From: Dehalococcoidia bacterium
GTDB taxonomy: Bacteria > Chloroflexota > Dehalococcoidia > Dehalococcoidales > Fen-1064
Length of the DNA: 19,252 nucleotides
Assembly (NCBI GenBank): GCA_030691775.1
Contig: JAUYDN010000151.1
Location: 1 to 19,252 of the forward strand
Direction of reading: 5' to 3'
The notes under the pieces are model-generated. The model made no database searches and was not told the DNA's origin. It saw only the letters and a program-made list of their open reading frames with translations. The number at the start of each line of letters is the position of its first letter. Positions within the stretch are counted from its first letter, which is position 1. Made by a program: the position numbers and the translations under genes. This document shows positions 1-8,493 of the stretch, in pieces.

Positions 1-339
1 CAAATTATAAATCCAACAGAAACAGTCAGTGTCGTTTCCCAGGTTAATTAACCACCTACTTATAGGATTTTACTTGTATCTACCTGAAATAACAAGGTGT
101 ACATTCTGGCTGAATGCGTGGATATTGCGGTTAGCTACAGGCACGATGGCATCACCAATCGTTCTCGATGCTGGGATGTTTGATTACATCAATCGCCGGG
201 TTTCTAACGAGTTTTCTCCAATCGTGGCATTCTAGTACCTACTTGCAGAAATCATCGTAATGATAATGGAGGGGTTCGCACAGGCGGGGACGCCTGTGCC
301 ACGGATACAGGAGATTTATACAAATCATTACGCGAACTT
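1..339. other. AT-rich non-coding stretch, no gene supported
   Basis: No convincing gene was found. Short open frames exist, but none has a ribosome binding site or recognisable protein signature. Base composition is more AT-rich than the rest of the window. The one clear structure is a perfect hairpin at 279-298 (arms CACAGGCG / CGCCTGTG, loop GGGA), a type of short GC-rich palindrome often scattered between genes. The open frame that becomes the remnant at 340-555 is already open from 238, so the decayed gene may extend leftward. Confidence 0.5.
279..298. repeat. short perfect palindrome (8-bp arms, 4-nt loop)
   Basis: CACAGGCG (279-286) and CGCCTGTG (291-298) are perfect reverse complements around GGGA. 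It lies inside the open frame leading into the remnant at 340-555. That fits an intergenic repeat inserted into, or next to, a decaying gene. No T-tract follows, so it is not a typical intrinsic terminator. Confidence 0.55.
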
Positions 340-555
340 ATGCAACTTAGTACTAGTGGAGAATATATTCCTGATTCACCTGAAGCATATATCGTTGCTC
401 AAGTGTTGGAACCAACAGTGGCGAGGAATCAAAGGCATTTATATGTCATAAGGAATGAGGGAAACGATGCTGAACGTTTTCGCCGCTTCTTAAATGACTT
501 CGAAGATATTTGGAAGCACAAAAGTCGAGAACCTGATACAGAGGAATATCCATAG
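340..555 (+). pseudogene. 5'-truncated gene remnant (hypothetical)
   Basis: The 71-residue frame ending in TAG-free context at TAG/TAA 553-555 has protein-like composition: an amphipathic, charged C-terminal helix (residues about 45-65, ...RFRRFLNDFEDIWKHK...) and balanced polar/hydrophobic content. The frame stays open upstream of the ATG to 238 and reads a helix-like DLYKSLREL just before it, so the ATG at 340 is probably internal. No Shine-Dalgarno precedes it. I do not recognise the family. The most economical reading is the C-terminal tail of a gene whose 5' part was lost or interrupted near the palindrome at 279-298. It could instead be a short, independent hypothetical protein. Confidence 0.35.
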
Positions 556-649
556 ATAAATTTTCGCAGGAATATGATATTAGCTGCCTATTAAAACCAC
601 GTAGAAATTTTTGACTATTAAACTTTCAGTTAATAAACCCGCACGTTTC

Positions 650-3600
650 TTACCGGAAAACCACCGCCCCTCTCTCTTCAAGCTGTGGCAGGTGCACATT
701 CAGTGACGACACACTCAAGATGTTATTCCGCAGGTCGATGATATCCGGCTGTCCCAATCCCTGGTTCAGGACCAGCGGTTCAATCTCCGTGACGCGGTTA
801 TTAGAAAGGTCGAGCCGGTTTAAGCTAACCAACCGTGCGAGCGCACTAATCACAGAAATCCGGTTGCCGCTCAACAACAGGTCGGTAAGCGCAGTCAGCG
901 AGCCCAGCGCATCGATACTGCCGAGCTGGTTACGGGAGAGGTCAATGCCGGTGAGCCGGTTCAGCGTGGCGAGCGGCGCGATGTCCTGAATCTGGTTCCC
1001 ATCCAGCCACAACCAGTTTAACTTGTTCAGTGCGCTCAATGGCCCGATATTTGTAAGCTGGTTGTCCCCCAACCAGAGTCGTGTAAGGTTCGTGAGCTTG
1101 ATGAGCGGTTGCAGGTTGCTCACTTTGTTTCTCCCCAGCGAAAGGGTGGTCAACCTGGTCAAACTTTGCAGAGGAATAAGGTCGCTAACCTGGTTGTTAT
1201 CGAGAAGCAGAGTCGTCAGGTTAGTCAGTCCGGAAAGCAGGGTAATATCGGTGATGCGGTTGCCGGCAAGGTCGAGGACGACGAGGTTGCGGCACTTTTC
1301 CAGACCATCCAGTTTGGCGATATTCCTGCCGGACAGGTCGAGCGAAACCAACCGGTCGAGCTCCACGGAATAGATGATTCCCTGCGGTTTACCGATAGTC
1401 TCGCGGATGCCTTTTTCCAGCGCCGGGTCGGGAAAGGTCACCTCCACCAGGTCTTTGGGTAATGGCGTCCAGCGGACCGTGACGCCGTGGCTGGTGAGTT
1501 GCGCAACGGTTGTATCGATAGCGGCGGGGGTGAGCGGGTTATTGCGCAGGTCCAGGAAATCTCCCATACCCAGGCCGTTGTTTCCGCCAAGCGGTTCGAT
1601 ACTGCGGATATTATTGGTATCCATACTGACAAAAGCAAGGTTAGCCAGCACGGCAAGCGGCGCCACATCGCTGACCTGGTTCCGGTCCAGTGTCAGTCTC
1701 GCCAGGTTGACCAGTTTCTCCAGGACGGTGATAGTTTCTATCTGGTTTTCGGTAAGTGAAAGAACGGTCAGGCTGGATAGGTTAGCCAGTGGCGTGATGT
1801 TATTCAGCTGGTTGCGGTCGAGCCTCAGTTCCAGGAGGGCGCGTAAGCCGGAAAGTGGAGTGATGTCCGTCAGTTGGTTGCCATTCAGAGAAAGACTATT
1901 GAGCCTGGCCAAACCAGCGAGCGCGGCAACCGTAGTCAGTTGGTTGTCGTTCAGGGAAAGACGCAATAAGCTGGTCATTGCGGAAAGAGGCGCCAGGCTG
2001 GTTATTTTATTGTCGTCGAGAACTAATGTATTGAGCTTTTTCAGCCCGGTCAAAGGAGTGAGAACGCTGATTTTGTTCGCCGGGGCAGAGAGGACCGCCA
2101 GGTTTATCAGCCCGGACAAAGGAGACAGGTCGGCAACTTGATTACCGCCCGCGCGAAGCTCCGTAAGCGCGGTCAACCCGGAAACCGGCAAAAGACTGGT
2201 AATCTGGTTATAGCTCGCATCCAGGGTTAATAGATTAAAGCAGTTCTCCAGGCCGGTTAAGTCGGTGATGTTCCGCCGGGAGACATCGAGCGATGTCAGT
2301 CCCTCAAGGTCGGAGGCAAAGATAGTACCTTCCGCTTTATTCAGCGCGGCGCGGACCGCAGATTCCAGGTTTATATCCGGGAAAGTGACTACCACTCCAA
2401 AGGTATCCCGTGTGCCCAGCACGGTCACGCCCCGCTCTTTGAGTTGCGGCACATAGATACTGAGCGATGTGGACGTCAGCGGGTTGTCTTTAAGGTCGAC
2501 CGTATCGCCGGCGTTGATACCCTGGTTTTTGGTCAGGGTTTCGATATCCTGTACCTTATTCGCCGCCAGTACTAGGCTGTTGAGTTTCGTGAGCGTCGCT
2601 ATAGGTGCGATGTTCTCCACCTGGTTCCCGGAAATATCCAGCGAGGTGAGATTGGTGGACGTGCCCAGCACGGTAATATCCACAATTTTGTTTTTACCAA
2701 GGTTGAGTTTGCTTAACCGCGTCAGGCGCGACAGGGTCGTGAGGTCAGCGATTATGTTGCCCTGCAAATAAAGCTCCGTGAGTCCGGTCAATGTCGCCAG
2801 CGGCGAGAGGTTGGAAATCTTGTTACGGGACAGTCCCAGCCCGATGAGCCCGGTAAGCTTGCCCAGCGGCGTCAGGTTATCAATCTGGTTACCGTCCAGC
2901 CAGAGGAAATCGAGGCTTGCCATTGTCGTCAGCGGACCCGTATCTATCAGATAGTTGTCCTGAAGTGAAAGGCGGAGAAGATTCGGCAATTTGTTCAGGG
3001 GTGTCACGCTCGTGAACTGGTTCTTGTTCAGAGACAGCGTTACCAGGTTGGTCAAGCCGGCCAGGGGTGCGACATCTATAATCTTGTTACCATCCAGAAT
3101 TAACGTGGTGAGCGTCGTCAGACCGGCGAGGGGTATCGCATCCGGTATTTCGTTGCCGGATAGGTCGAGGAAGGACAGGTTATGGAAATACTCCAGCCCG
3201 GTAATGCTGGCAATCTTACGGTTGGAGAGGTCGAGGAAGGTGATGCGTTCTACTTCCGCAGAATAGATGATACCTTGCGGTTTACTGATTACCTCCCGGA
3301 CGGCCGCCTCCATGTTAAGGTCGGTAAAAAGAATCGGCGACGATTCCAGTGGTGTGGGAGTCCACTCAACGGTAATGCCTTTATCGGTTAGTGTCTTGAC
3401 CTGTTTCTCCAGGGTGTTCGGAGTGAGCGGGTTATCACGCACGTTGATAGAATCGCCTTTTGCCAATCCCTTGTTATTGATAAGGACGTCCAGCACGCGG
3501 ATGTTGTTGGCGCTGATGTCCAGCGAAGTCAGGTTCTCCAGAAGCTCGAGCGGCGTAATATCCGCTACCTGGTTCTTCGCCAGGGAGAGGGTGCTGAGGT

Positions 3601-6514
3601 TGGTGAGAGAGACCAGGGAAGCGATACTGGTGATGTGATTCTCCGCCAGAGAGACGGTTGTCAGATTCGTAAGGGAAGCGAGCGCGGCGACATCCGTGAG
3701 CTGGTTGCGGTCCAGATTGAGTGTAACCATGCCTGGCAGGCTAGCCAGTGACGAGATATCTACTATTTGGTTTCCGGCGGCGTTGAGGTTCTGCAGGCTC
3801 TCCAGCGAAGCTACCGGGGTGAGGTCGGTAATGAGGTTGTCCGAAAGATTGAGTGTGACCAGTTTCTTCAAAGAGGATAATGGGGATATATCGACGAGCT
3901 GGTTGCCGCTCAGGTCGAGCTCTGTCATATTGATACTGTATTGCAGTCCGCCGATGTTGCTGATGTTCTTTTTCGGCGCTTTAAAAACCGTCAGCTTTTC
4001 CATGTCCGATGCGTAAACGGTACCCTGCGGTTTCTTCAGGGTGTCCCGAACAGCCAGCTCCAGGTTCGGGTCGGGGAACTGCACGGGAATGGTATCGGAA
4101 GGCGGTGCAATCCAGCGGACGGTTATCCCCTTTTTCACAAGCTCTGGAATCAAGTTCTCCATTGCGGCGGCAGTCAAAGGATTACCGATCAGATTTATTG
4201 TGTCGCCTTTCCCGATTCCTTTGTTCGTCAGCAAGGGGTCGATATCGCTGACCTGGTTATTTGCCAGGCTCAGGAAGTTAAGCTTGTTCAACGGTACCAG
4301 CGGGGTCAAGGAAGTAACATCGTTATCATCCAATGACAGCAATGTCAGGTTCACGAGCGGCGTCAGGCGGGTGAGGACAGTAATCTGATTCCCCTGTAAC
4401 CAGAGCCGGGATAGCCCGGTCACAGAAGAAAGAGGCCTTAACTCTGCTATCAGGTTGTTGGAAAGGTCGAGGGAGGTCAGTTTTTTCAGTGGTGTAATTT
4501 GGGTAATATCGGTTATCTGGTTACGGGCAAGGTTGAGAACGGAGAGGTTAGTCAGCGTAGATAGCGGCACAATATCAGCAATCTGGTTACCCGCCAGGTT
4601 CAACCGTGTCAGGCTGGTAAGTGTGCCGAGGGCAGTCACACTGCTGAGCTGGTTCCCTTCCAGGGAAAGTGACACCAGGTTGACAACTGTCCCCAGCGGT
4701 GTGATATCGCTCACCTGGTTCAGGTCGAGGTTGAGGTCTGTTAAATTCGTAAGGCTGGCAAGTGGCGTGAGGTCGCTAACCCGGTTGGCATCGAGTGAAA
4801 GTGAAGCCAGTTTCGTCAGGCCAGACAGCGGTGAGATATCAGCTACCTGGTTGTTATCCAGGACGAGGCGTGTTAGGCCGGTGAGTGTTGCCAGCGCTTT
4901 GACTTCTGCTATCTGGTTGTTGCTCAGGTCAAGCTCGGGCAGTTTGGTCAGGGCGCCCAGCCCTGTTATATCCTTAATCTGGTTACCGGTCACTCCGAGC
5001 ACCGTGAGGTTATTCAGTAGTGCCAGCGCATCGACCTTCTCAATCTGGTTGCCTTCCAGCTTCAGGGTTGTAAGATTGACCAGGTTTGCCAGCCCGGAAA
5101 CGTCCTTGACCTGGTTATTTTTCACACTCAATTCGGTGAGCGCGGTCAGACCTGCCAGGGGTTTCAGGTCACTCACCCGGTCGCCGTCGAGGTTGAGCCG
5201 TGTGAGCTTGGTGAGATTTGCTAGCGGTGTAATGTCCGATACCGGGTTGTTTTTGAGCCAGAGAACGGTCAGGTTGGTCAACGTTTTGAGCGAGGAGAGG
5301 TCCTGGACCTGGTTGCCCTCCAGGTTTAACCCCGCCAGGTTAACGCAGTTGTCGATTCCGGTAAGGACAGCTATTTCCTTCCCGGATAAGTCCAGCGCGG
5401 TCACTTTTTCCAGGTACTGGGGATAGAGCGTACCCTCCGGACGTTTTATCAAAGTCCGGACTAATTTTTCGAGGTTGGCATCCCCGAAGACAACCGGCTT
5501 GGTTTCCTTCACCTGGGTGACGAATTTCACATCGACACCCTTTTTTCTAAGCAACGGGATATGCGTGCTGATGGAAGTATCAACCAGCGGGTTTTCCCTT
5601 AAATCGACGGTGTGCCCGGTGATGAGCCCGCTGTTAAGGGTCAGTGATTCGATGTCGGTGATTTTGTTGCCATCGAGCCAGAGCCAGACCAGGCTGTACA
5701 GGTTCGCCAGAGGTGAGATATCGGTAATCTGATTACCCGATAGGTTGAGCATCGCCAGGTTCGGCAAAGACGCGATTGTCGTAATGTCCTTGATGCCGTT
5801 ATTTGCCAGGCCGAGCCGCGTGAGATAGTAGAGACTGCTCAGCGGTGTAAGGTCTGTAATGCCGTTAGCGGAAAGTGAGAGCACGGTCAGGTTCGCCATC
5901 GACGTAATGGGTGTCAGGTCGGTTATTTTGTTGGATGTCAGGGAAAGGTCGGTCAGAGCCGACAGTGAAACGAATGGCTTCAGGTCAGAAATTCCCGCGC
6001 TGTTTAAGCTGAGTTCAGTCAGTGCAGGCAACGCCGCCAGCGGTGACAGGTCCGTAATTTTATTACCATCGAGGACAAGGCGGGTGAGTTTCGTCAGCGG
6101 TTTCAAGGCATTGACGCTGGTTAGCTCATTCCAATCGAGCCGTAACTCCGTGAGTTCGGTCAACCCGGAAAGCACGGTAATATCGTTGAGCCGGTTGCTC
6201 GATAAACCCAGGGAAGTCAGGTTTTTACAGTATTCGAGTCCACTCAAGTCCTGGATATCGTACTTCGGCGCCTGGAGGCTGGTCAGTTTTTCCAGTTCGG
6301 CGGGTTGGAGCGCCCCGCCGGGTTTGCCCAGTGCCGCCCTGATAGCCTTCTCCAACCCCGGGTCTTTGATAACCACCCCGCCGTTTTTCCCGGTCGTTTT
6401 AGCTTGATTGTTGCCGGCGGGAGCTGAGCCTTTGAACAGGTTACACCCTGGTAGAGTTAATATTAAGGAGGCGGCGATTGTCACCAGGAGCCAGCTTTTT
6501 ATTTTTGATACCAT
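650..6514 (-). CDS. giant leucine-rich-repeat lipoprotein with six internalin-like solenoids
   Basis: This 1954-residue protein is probably cell-surface and adhesive or protein-binding. Residues 1-24 form a lipoprotein signal: K4/K6, a hydrophobic core 8-21, and the lipobox L21-P22-G23-C24, so Cys24 should be lipidated. A short Gly/Asn/Lys linker follows. The rest is 22-residue repeats of the internalin/SDS22 kind (LxxLxxLxLxxNxIxDIxPL). They are not one continuous solenoid. Six units begin with a helical cap (pattern FPDPNLExAVRxxLxKPxG) at roughly residues 47, 340, 808, 1059, 1373 and 1690. Each closes with a C-cap (pattern GDxxDLRxNPLT, ending RGVTVxW). The protein stops right after the sixth cap, with no sortase motif, S-layer domain or C-terminal membrane segment, so lipid attachment is the only visible anchor. 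The ATG at 6514 is preceded by GGAAG and an extended -10 element. Ligand unknown. The frame is intact throughout. Confidence 0.93.
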   Translation of the reverse strand: MVSKIKSWLLVTIAASLILTLPGCNLFKGSAPAGNNQAKTTGKNGGVVIKDPGLEKAIRAALGKPGGALQPAELEKLTSLQAPKYDIQDLSGLEYCKNLTSLGLSSNRLNDITVLSGLTELTELRLDWNELTSVNALKPLTKLTRLVLDGNKITDLSPLAALPALTELSLNSAGISDLKPFVSLSALTDLSLTSNKITDLTPITSMANLTVLSLSANGITDLTPLSSLYYLTRLGLANNGIKDITTIASLPNLAMLNLSGNQITDISPLANLYSLVWLWLDGNKITDIESLTLNSGLITGHTVDLRENPLVDTSISTHIPLLRKKGVDVKFVTQVKETKPVVFGDANLEKLVRTLIKRPEGTLYPQYLEKVTALDLSGKEIAVLTGIDNCVNLAGLNLEGNQVQDLSSLKTLTNLTVLWLKNNPVSDITPLANLTKLTRLNLDGDRVSDLKPLAGLTALTELSVKNNQVKDVSGLANLVNLTTLKLEGNQIEKVDALALLNNLTVLGVTGNQIKDITGLGALTKLPELDLSNNQIAEVKALATLTGLTRLVLDNNQVADISPLSGLTKLASLSLDANRVSDLTPLASLTNLTDLNLDLNQVSDITPLGTVVNLVSLSLEGNQLSSVTALGTLTSLTRLNLAGNQIADIVPLSTLTNLSVLNLARNQITDITQITPLKKLTSLDLSNNLIAELRPLSSVTGLSRLWLQGNQITVLTRLTPLVNLTLLSLDDNDVTSLTPLVPLNKLNFLSLANNQVSDIDPLLTNKGIGKGDTINLIGNPLTAAAMENLIPELVKKGITVRWIAPPSDTIPVQFPDPNLELAVRDTLKKPQGTVYASDMEKLTVFKAPKKNISNIGGLQYSINMTELDLSGNQLVDISPLSSLKKLVTLNLSDNLITDLTPVASLESLQNLNAAGNQIVDISSLASLPGMVTLNLDRNQLTDVAALASLTNLTTVSLAENHITSIASLVSLTNLSTLSLAKNQVADITPLELLENLTSLDISANNIRVLDVLINNKGLAKGDSINVRDNPLTPNTLEKQVKTLTDKGITVEWTPTPLESSPILFTDLNMEAAVREVISKPQGIIYSAEVERITFLDLSNRKIASITGLEYFHNLSFLDLSGNEIPDAIPLAGLTTLTTLILDGNKIIDVAPLAGLTNLVTLSLNKNQFTSVTPLNKLPNLLRLSLQDNYLIDTGPLTTMASLDFLWLDGNQIDNLTPLGKLTGLIGLGLSRNKISNLSPLATLTGLTELYLQGNIIADLTTLSRLTRLSKLNLGKNKIVDITVLGTSTNLTSLDISGNQVENIAPIATLTKLNSLVLAANKVQDIETLTKNQGINAGDTVDLKDNPLTSTSLSIYVPQLKERGVTVLGTRDTFGVVVTFPDINLESAVRAALNKAEGTIFASDLEGLTSLDVSRRNITDLTGLENCFNLLTLDASYNQITSLLPVSGLTALTELRAGGNQVADLSPLSGLINLAVLSAPANKISVLTPLTGLKKLNTLVLDDNKITSLAPLSAMTSLLRLSLNDNQLTTVAALAGLARLNSLSLNGNQLTDITPLSGLRALLELRLDRNQLNNITPLANLSSLTVLSLTENQIETITVLEKLVNLARLTLDRNQVSDVAPLAVLANLAFVSMDTNNIRSIEPLGGNNGLGMGDFLDLRNNPLTPAAIDTTVAQLTSHGVTVRWTPLPKDLVEVTFPDPALEKGIRETIGKPQGIIYSVELDRLVSLDLSGRNIAKLDGLEKCRNLVVLDLAGNRITDITLLSGLTNLTTLLLDNNQVSDLIPLQSLTRLTTLSLGRNKVSNLQPLIKLTNLTRLWLGDNQLTNIGPLSALNKLNWLWLDGNQIQDIAPLATLNRLTGIDLSRNQLGSIDALGSLTALTDLLLSGNRISVISALARLVSLNRLDLSNNRVTEIEPLVLNQGLGQPDIIDLRNNILSVSSLNVHLPQLEERGAVVFR

Positions 6515-6546
6515 ACGTTATCTTCCAGTTCGGGTAAAGTTGACAA

Positions 6547-6555
6547 ATCATATCA
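6547..6555 (-). promoter_or_regulatory. candidate extended -10 promoter of the LRR lipoprotein gene
   Basis: Read on the minus strand this is TGATATGAT: a TATGAT -10 hexamer with an upstream TG, the extended -10 form that tolerates a poor -35. No good TTGACA lies 17 bases upstream. It would start transcription about 25 bases before the ATG at 6514, with GGAAG (6522-6526 on the plus strand as CTTCC) as ribosome binding site. Assigned by inspection only. Confidence 0.45.
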
Positions 6556-6587
6556 CAGATTTCAAATTGATGCTAGAGGTAATACTG

Positions 6588-6681
6588 CGGTTACAAAAAC
6601 TGTCAAACTGTAACCGTTTAGTAACTACTTTGTAATGACCCTGCCCTTGACAGTAACCGTTTTTTAACCCCTTGAGGTTAC
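6588..6681. promoter_or_regulatory. four GTAACC half-sites in two inverted pairs (candidate operator)
   Basis: Between the divergent LRR and secretion-cluster genes lie GGTTAC (6589-6594), GTAACC (6610-6615), GTAACC (6653-6658) and GGTTAC (6676-6681). They form two inverted pairs with start-to-start distances of 21 and 23. The inner two sit within a 19-base direct repeat (6607-6625 and 6650-6668) that matches at 16 of 19 positions, 43 bases apart, close to four helical turns. The layout suits a dimeric regulator controlling both directions. The last half-site lies about 35 bases before the ATG at 6715, where it could overlap the promoter of the cluster. Confidence 0.5.
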
Positions 6682-6714
6682 AATCAAGAATAGGGCTATT
6701 AGAGGGCATGTGTA

Positions 6715-7095
6715 ATGAAGGTATTACTATATGGTTACGATCTCATCATCCGGAAGGCGAAATCCGCCCTGATTTCCCGCGGTGACGAGGTGGTTAATGT
6801 CAGCCGGCTGGATGCTGTGACCAACCGGCAGGACCTTGGTGACTTTTCTCTCACAATTGTGGATATGACCGCACCGCACGCCACAGAAGTTTGCGTATAT
6901 CTTAAGAAATCAGCGGAGATACCCGTGGTCGTAATACTGGGATTCGGGGAGGAGGGATGGCGGAAGCTGGAAGAGGTGGGGGTTGACGGCTACATCCACC
7001 GTTCCGCCGGTGAAAACGAAATGGTCGCCCGCCTCGGGGCAATCGAGCGGCGCGTCCTGAAACCTGTAACCGGCAAGCTTGACGGAGCAAGGTAA
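6715..7095 (+). CDS. degenerate response-regulator receiver-like protein
   Basis: A 126-residue protein with the alternating beta/alpha layout of a CheY-like receiver domain and no output domain. It starts MKVLLYGYD, where active receivers carry an acidic pair after strand 1; only D9 is present. The phospho-acceptor position appears kept as D50 (IVD50M). The conserved Thr/Ser after strand 4 is Gly (VVVILGFG), and the switch Lys before Pro is replaced (GYIHRSAG). Phosphorylation-dependent signalling is therefore doubtful, and a pseudo-receiver with a protein-binding role is more likely. AGAGGG (6701-6706) is a plausible ribosome binding site. It is the first gene of the cluster, and its TAA overlaps the next ATG by one base, implying translational coupling to the signal peptidase. 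Receiver assignment rests on fold pattern rather than full motif conservation. Confidence 0.7.
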   Translation: MKVLLYGYDLIIRKAKSALISRGDEVVNVSRLDAVTNRQDLGDFSLTIVDMTAPHATEVCVYLKKSAEIPVVVILGFGEEGWRKLEEVGVDGYIHRSAGENEMVARLGAIERRVLKPVTGKLDGAR

Positions 7096-7649
7096 TGACT
7101 GAACAGAAGAAACCCGAAACCAAAACGAAAAAAATTATGAAGCGTATCACCACCGGGTTCGCCATCCTCCTGGCGCTGGCGATTATCGGACTAATCTTCG
7201 TCTACGTCTCACCGAGCTTCGGGCTTTACTTCGTCAAGAGCGGCTCGATGAGACCGGTCATTAATCCGGGAGACATCGTCATCACGGGTCCGGTGGGTGA
7301 GGTGAGGACGGGCAATATTATTACCTTCGAACAGGGAGAGGCGATTGTCACCCACCGCGTTATCGCCATCGAAAACGGCAAACTGCGCACCAAGGGTGAT
7401 GCCAACGAAGACCCGGATACGGACCCGCTGACGCTGAACCGTGTCCAGGGCAAGTACCTTTTAAAGATTCCCTTCATTGGTTATATCAATAGCTTCGTCA
7501 GCAACCGGCAGGGCTGGTTCGTTGTCATCATTATCCCCACGGTAGTCCTGGTGCTCTTCATCGCGAAGGATATTCTCAAGGAGACATTCAAGAAAGAGGA
7601 AAAGAAAGAAACTAAAGGAGGTGATGCTATTAGCGGTAACGAGAAATAA
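7095..7649 (+). CDS. sipW: SipW-type (ER/archaeal type) signal peptidase I, copy 1
   Basis: A 184-residue membrane peptidase that should remove signal peptides from the TasA-like proteins encoded just downstream. The N-terminal cytoplasmic Lys-rich stretch (1-19) is followed by a membrane helix at about 20-38. The catalytic serine is in SGSMRP (S51) and a histidine replaces the usual bacterial lysine (VTHRVI, H87), the mark of the ER/SipW class. The KGDANEDPD motif (D102, D106, D108) supplies the acidic residue. A second membrane helix lies at 141-157 and the tail is Lys/Glu-rich. Length is close to B. subtilis SipW (about 190). The start codon overlaps the stop of the preceding gene (TAATG). 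In Bacillus, SipW processes TasA and TapA, and the adjoining genes here have the matching signal type, which supports the same role. Confidence 0.93.
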   Translation: MTEQKKPETKTKKIMKRITTGFAILLALAIIGLIFVYVSPSFGLYFVKSGSMRPVINPGDIVITGPVGEVRTGNIITFEQGEAIVTHRVIAIENGKLRTKGDANEDPDTDPLTLNRVQGKYLLKIPFIGYINSFVSNRQGWFVVIIIPTVVLVLFIAKDILKETFKKEEKKETKGGDAISGNEK

Positions 7650-7693
7650 AAAAAGAAAACACTGGTTCGCCACTCACCAACGGCAAAGAATAC

Positions 7694-7700
7694 AAGGAGG
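7694..7700 (+). promoter_or_regulatory. strong Shine-Dalgarno fixing a GTG start
   Basis: AAGGAGG lies 11 bases before the GTG at 7712. It fixes that non-ATG codon as the start of the first TasA-like protein and suggests high expression. Similar strong sites precede the other TasA-like genes (AAGGGAGG at 8477-8484; AAGGAAG at 9183-9189). Confidence 0.7.
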
Positions 7701-7711
7701 TTTATACCCAA

Positions 7712-8383
7712 GTGAAAAGGATTATTGCATTATCTGCAGCACTTTTACTGGTCATCGCCACTCTGAGCGTCGGTACCTATGCATATTTCAGTGATACGGA
7801 GACCACTTCCGGCCAGGTCATTACGGCGGGAACGTTCGACCTCAAAATCGACAATGCCGATGCCCCGGTCAACATCCTCACCGGCATTTCCGATGTTATG
7901 CCCGGTGGTACCAACAGCGCTGACGTAGACTACGCTACTCTCAAATTTCTTGGTAACGGGTCAACCAATGTCCTGTACATCACATTAACCGATTGGATAG
8001 CCAACGAGAACGACCCGGATACAGACCCTGAGGGCGATGACCCGGATGATACCGCTAATGGCGACCTGGATAACCTGCTGTATGTCGCTTTCCTCATCGA
8101 CCTGGATAACAACGGTATCGATACAGGGGATAAATACCTGAAAACCGATAACACTATCGGAACAGTGGGTGAAGGTGAGAGCTGGGCTGACATCGATGCC
8201 CTTGCCAGTGCCTTCGAAGCAATGGAAGACGACGCTTATCCGTCGATAACCACTAACCTGTCCAATGACGGCACCGTCCAGTTCTACTTCTACTATAACT
8301 TCCCGAACAACAATGCGGCCGATAACGAGGCGCAGGGTGATTCTGTCCAGATGGATTTCCAGTTTGAGCTGAGACAGAGCTAA
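7712..8383 (+). CDS. TasA/camelysin-like secreted protein with SipW-type signal peptide, copy 1
   Basis: A 223-residue exported protein, a likely fibre or matrix subunit. The first 24 residues are a signal peptide with K2/R3, a hydrophobic core and probable cleavage after TYA24. The SipW-substrate signature follows directly: YFSDTETT, then ITAGTFDLK, the start of the mature beta-rich domain. The middle (about 96-145) is very Asp-rich and contains DLDNNGIDTGD, which resembles a calcium-binding EF-loop. Calcium binding is an inference. The C-terminus ends in beta strands (GDSVQMDFQFELRQS) that match the ends of copies 2 and 3. The start is GTG, chosen because AAGGAGG is correctly spaced and the hydrophobic signal begins immediately. 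It lies 62 bases after sipW copy 1. In B. subtilis the homologous TasA forms the main biofilm fibre. Confidence 0.88.
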   Translation: MKRIIALSAALLLVIATLSVGTYAYFSDTETTSGQVITAGTFDLKIDNADAPVNILTGISDVMPGGTNSADVDYATLKFLGNGSTNVLYITLTDWIANENDPDTDPEGDDPDDTANGDLDNLLYVAFLIDLDNNGIDTGDKYLKTDNTIGTVGEGESWADIDALASAFEAMEDDAYPSITTNLSNDGTVQFYFYYNFPNNNAADNEAQGDSVQMDFQFELRQS

Positions 8384-8404
8384 CAGACGCTGGTGAAAGT
8401 TGGG

Positions 8405-8434
8405 CGGGGCTGGGACCGTCGATTTCCAGCCCCG
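8405..8434 (+). other. strong intercistronic hairpin after TasA-like copy 1
   Basis: CGGGGCTGG (8405-8413) pairs with CCAGCCCCG (8426-8434). Two more pairs, one of them G-U, extend the stem to 11 with an 8-base loop (8416-8423). No T-run follows, so full termination is unlikely. In this position, between two highly expressed secreted-protein genes, it more probably stabilises the upstream mRNA 3' end or attenuates read-through. Confidence 0.65.
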
Positions 8435-8493
8435 TAAACAGAAGAAAGAATGGGTCAACACACCAAACACTCGGACAAGGGAGGTAGACTTCA

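Noticed and set aside
29..235. Plus-strand 68-residue open frame at the left end
   Set aside because: No Shine-Dalgarno, no recognisable motif, and a composition typical of non-coding AT-rich DNA.
590..650. Possible terminator of the LRR gene (TATTAAACT / AGTTAATA)
   Set aside because: The stem is AT-only, with a bulge and no clear T-tract in the right direction. Too weak to annotate.
4455..5426. Long plus-strand open frame (323 residues) and others at 1374-2141 and 5859-6407
   Set aside because: They lie antisense to the LRR gene. Their Ser/Arg/Leu-rich, periodic sequence is the mirror of the 66-base LRR repeats, and none has a ribosome binding site.
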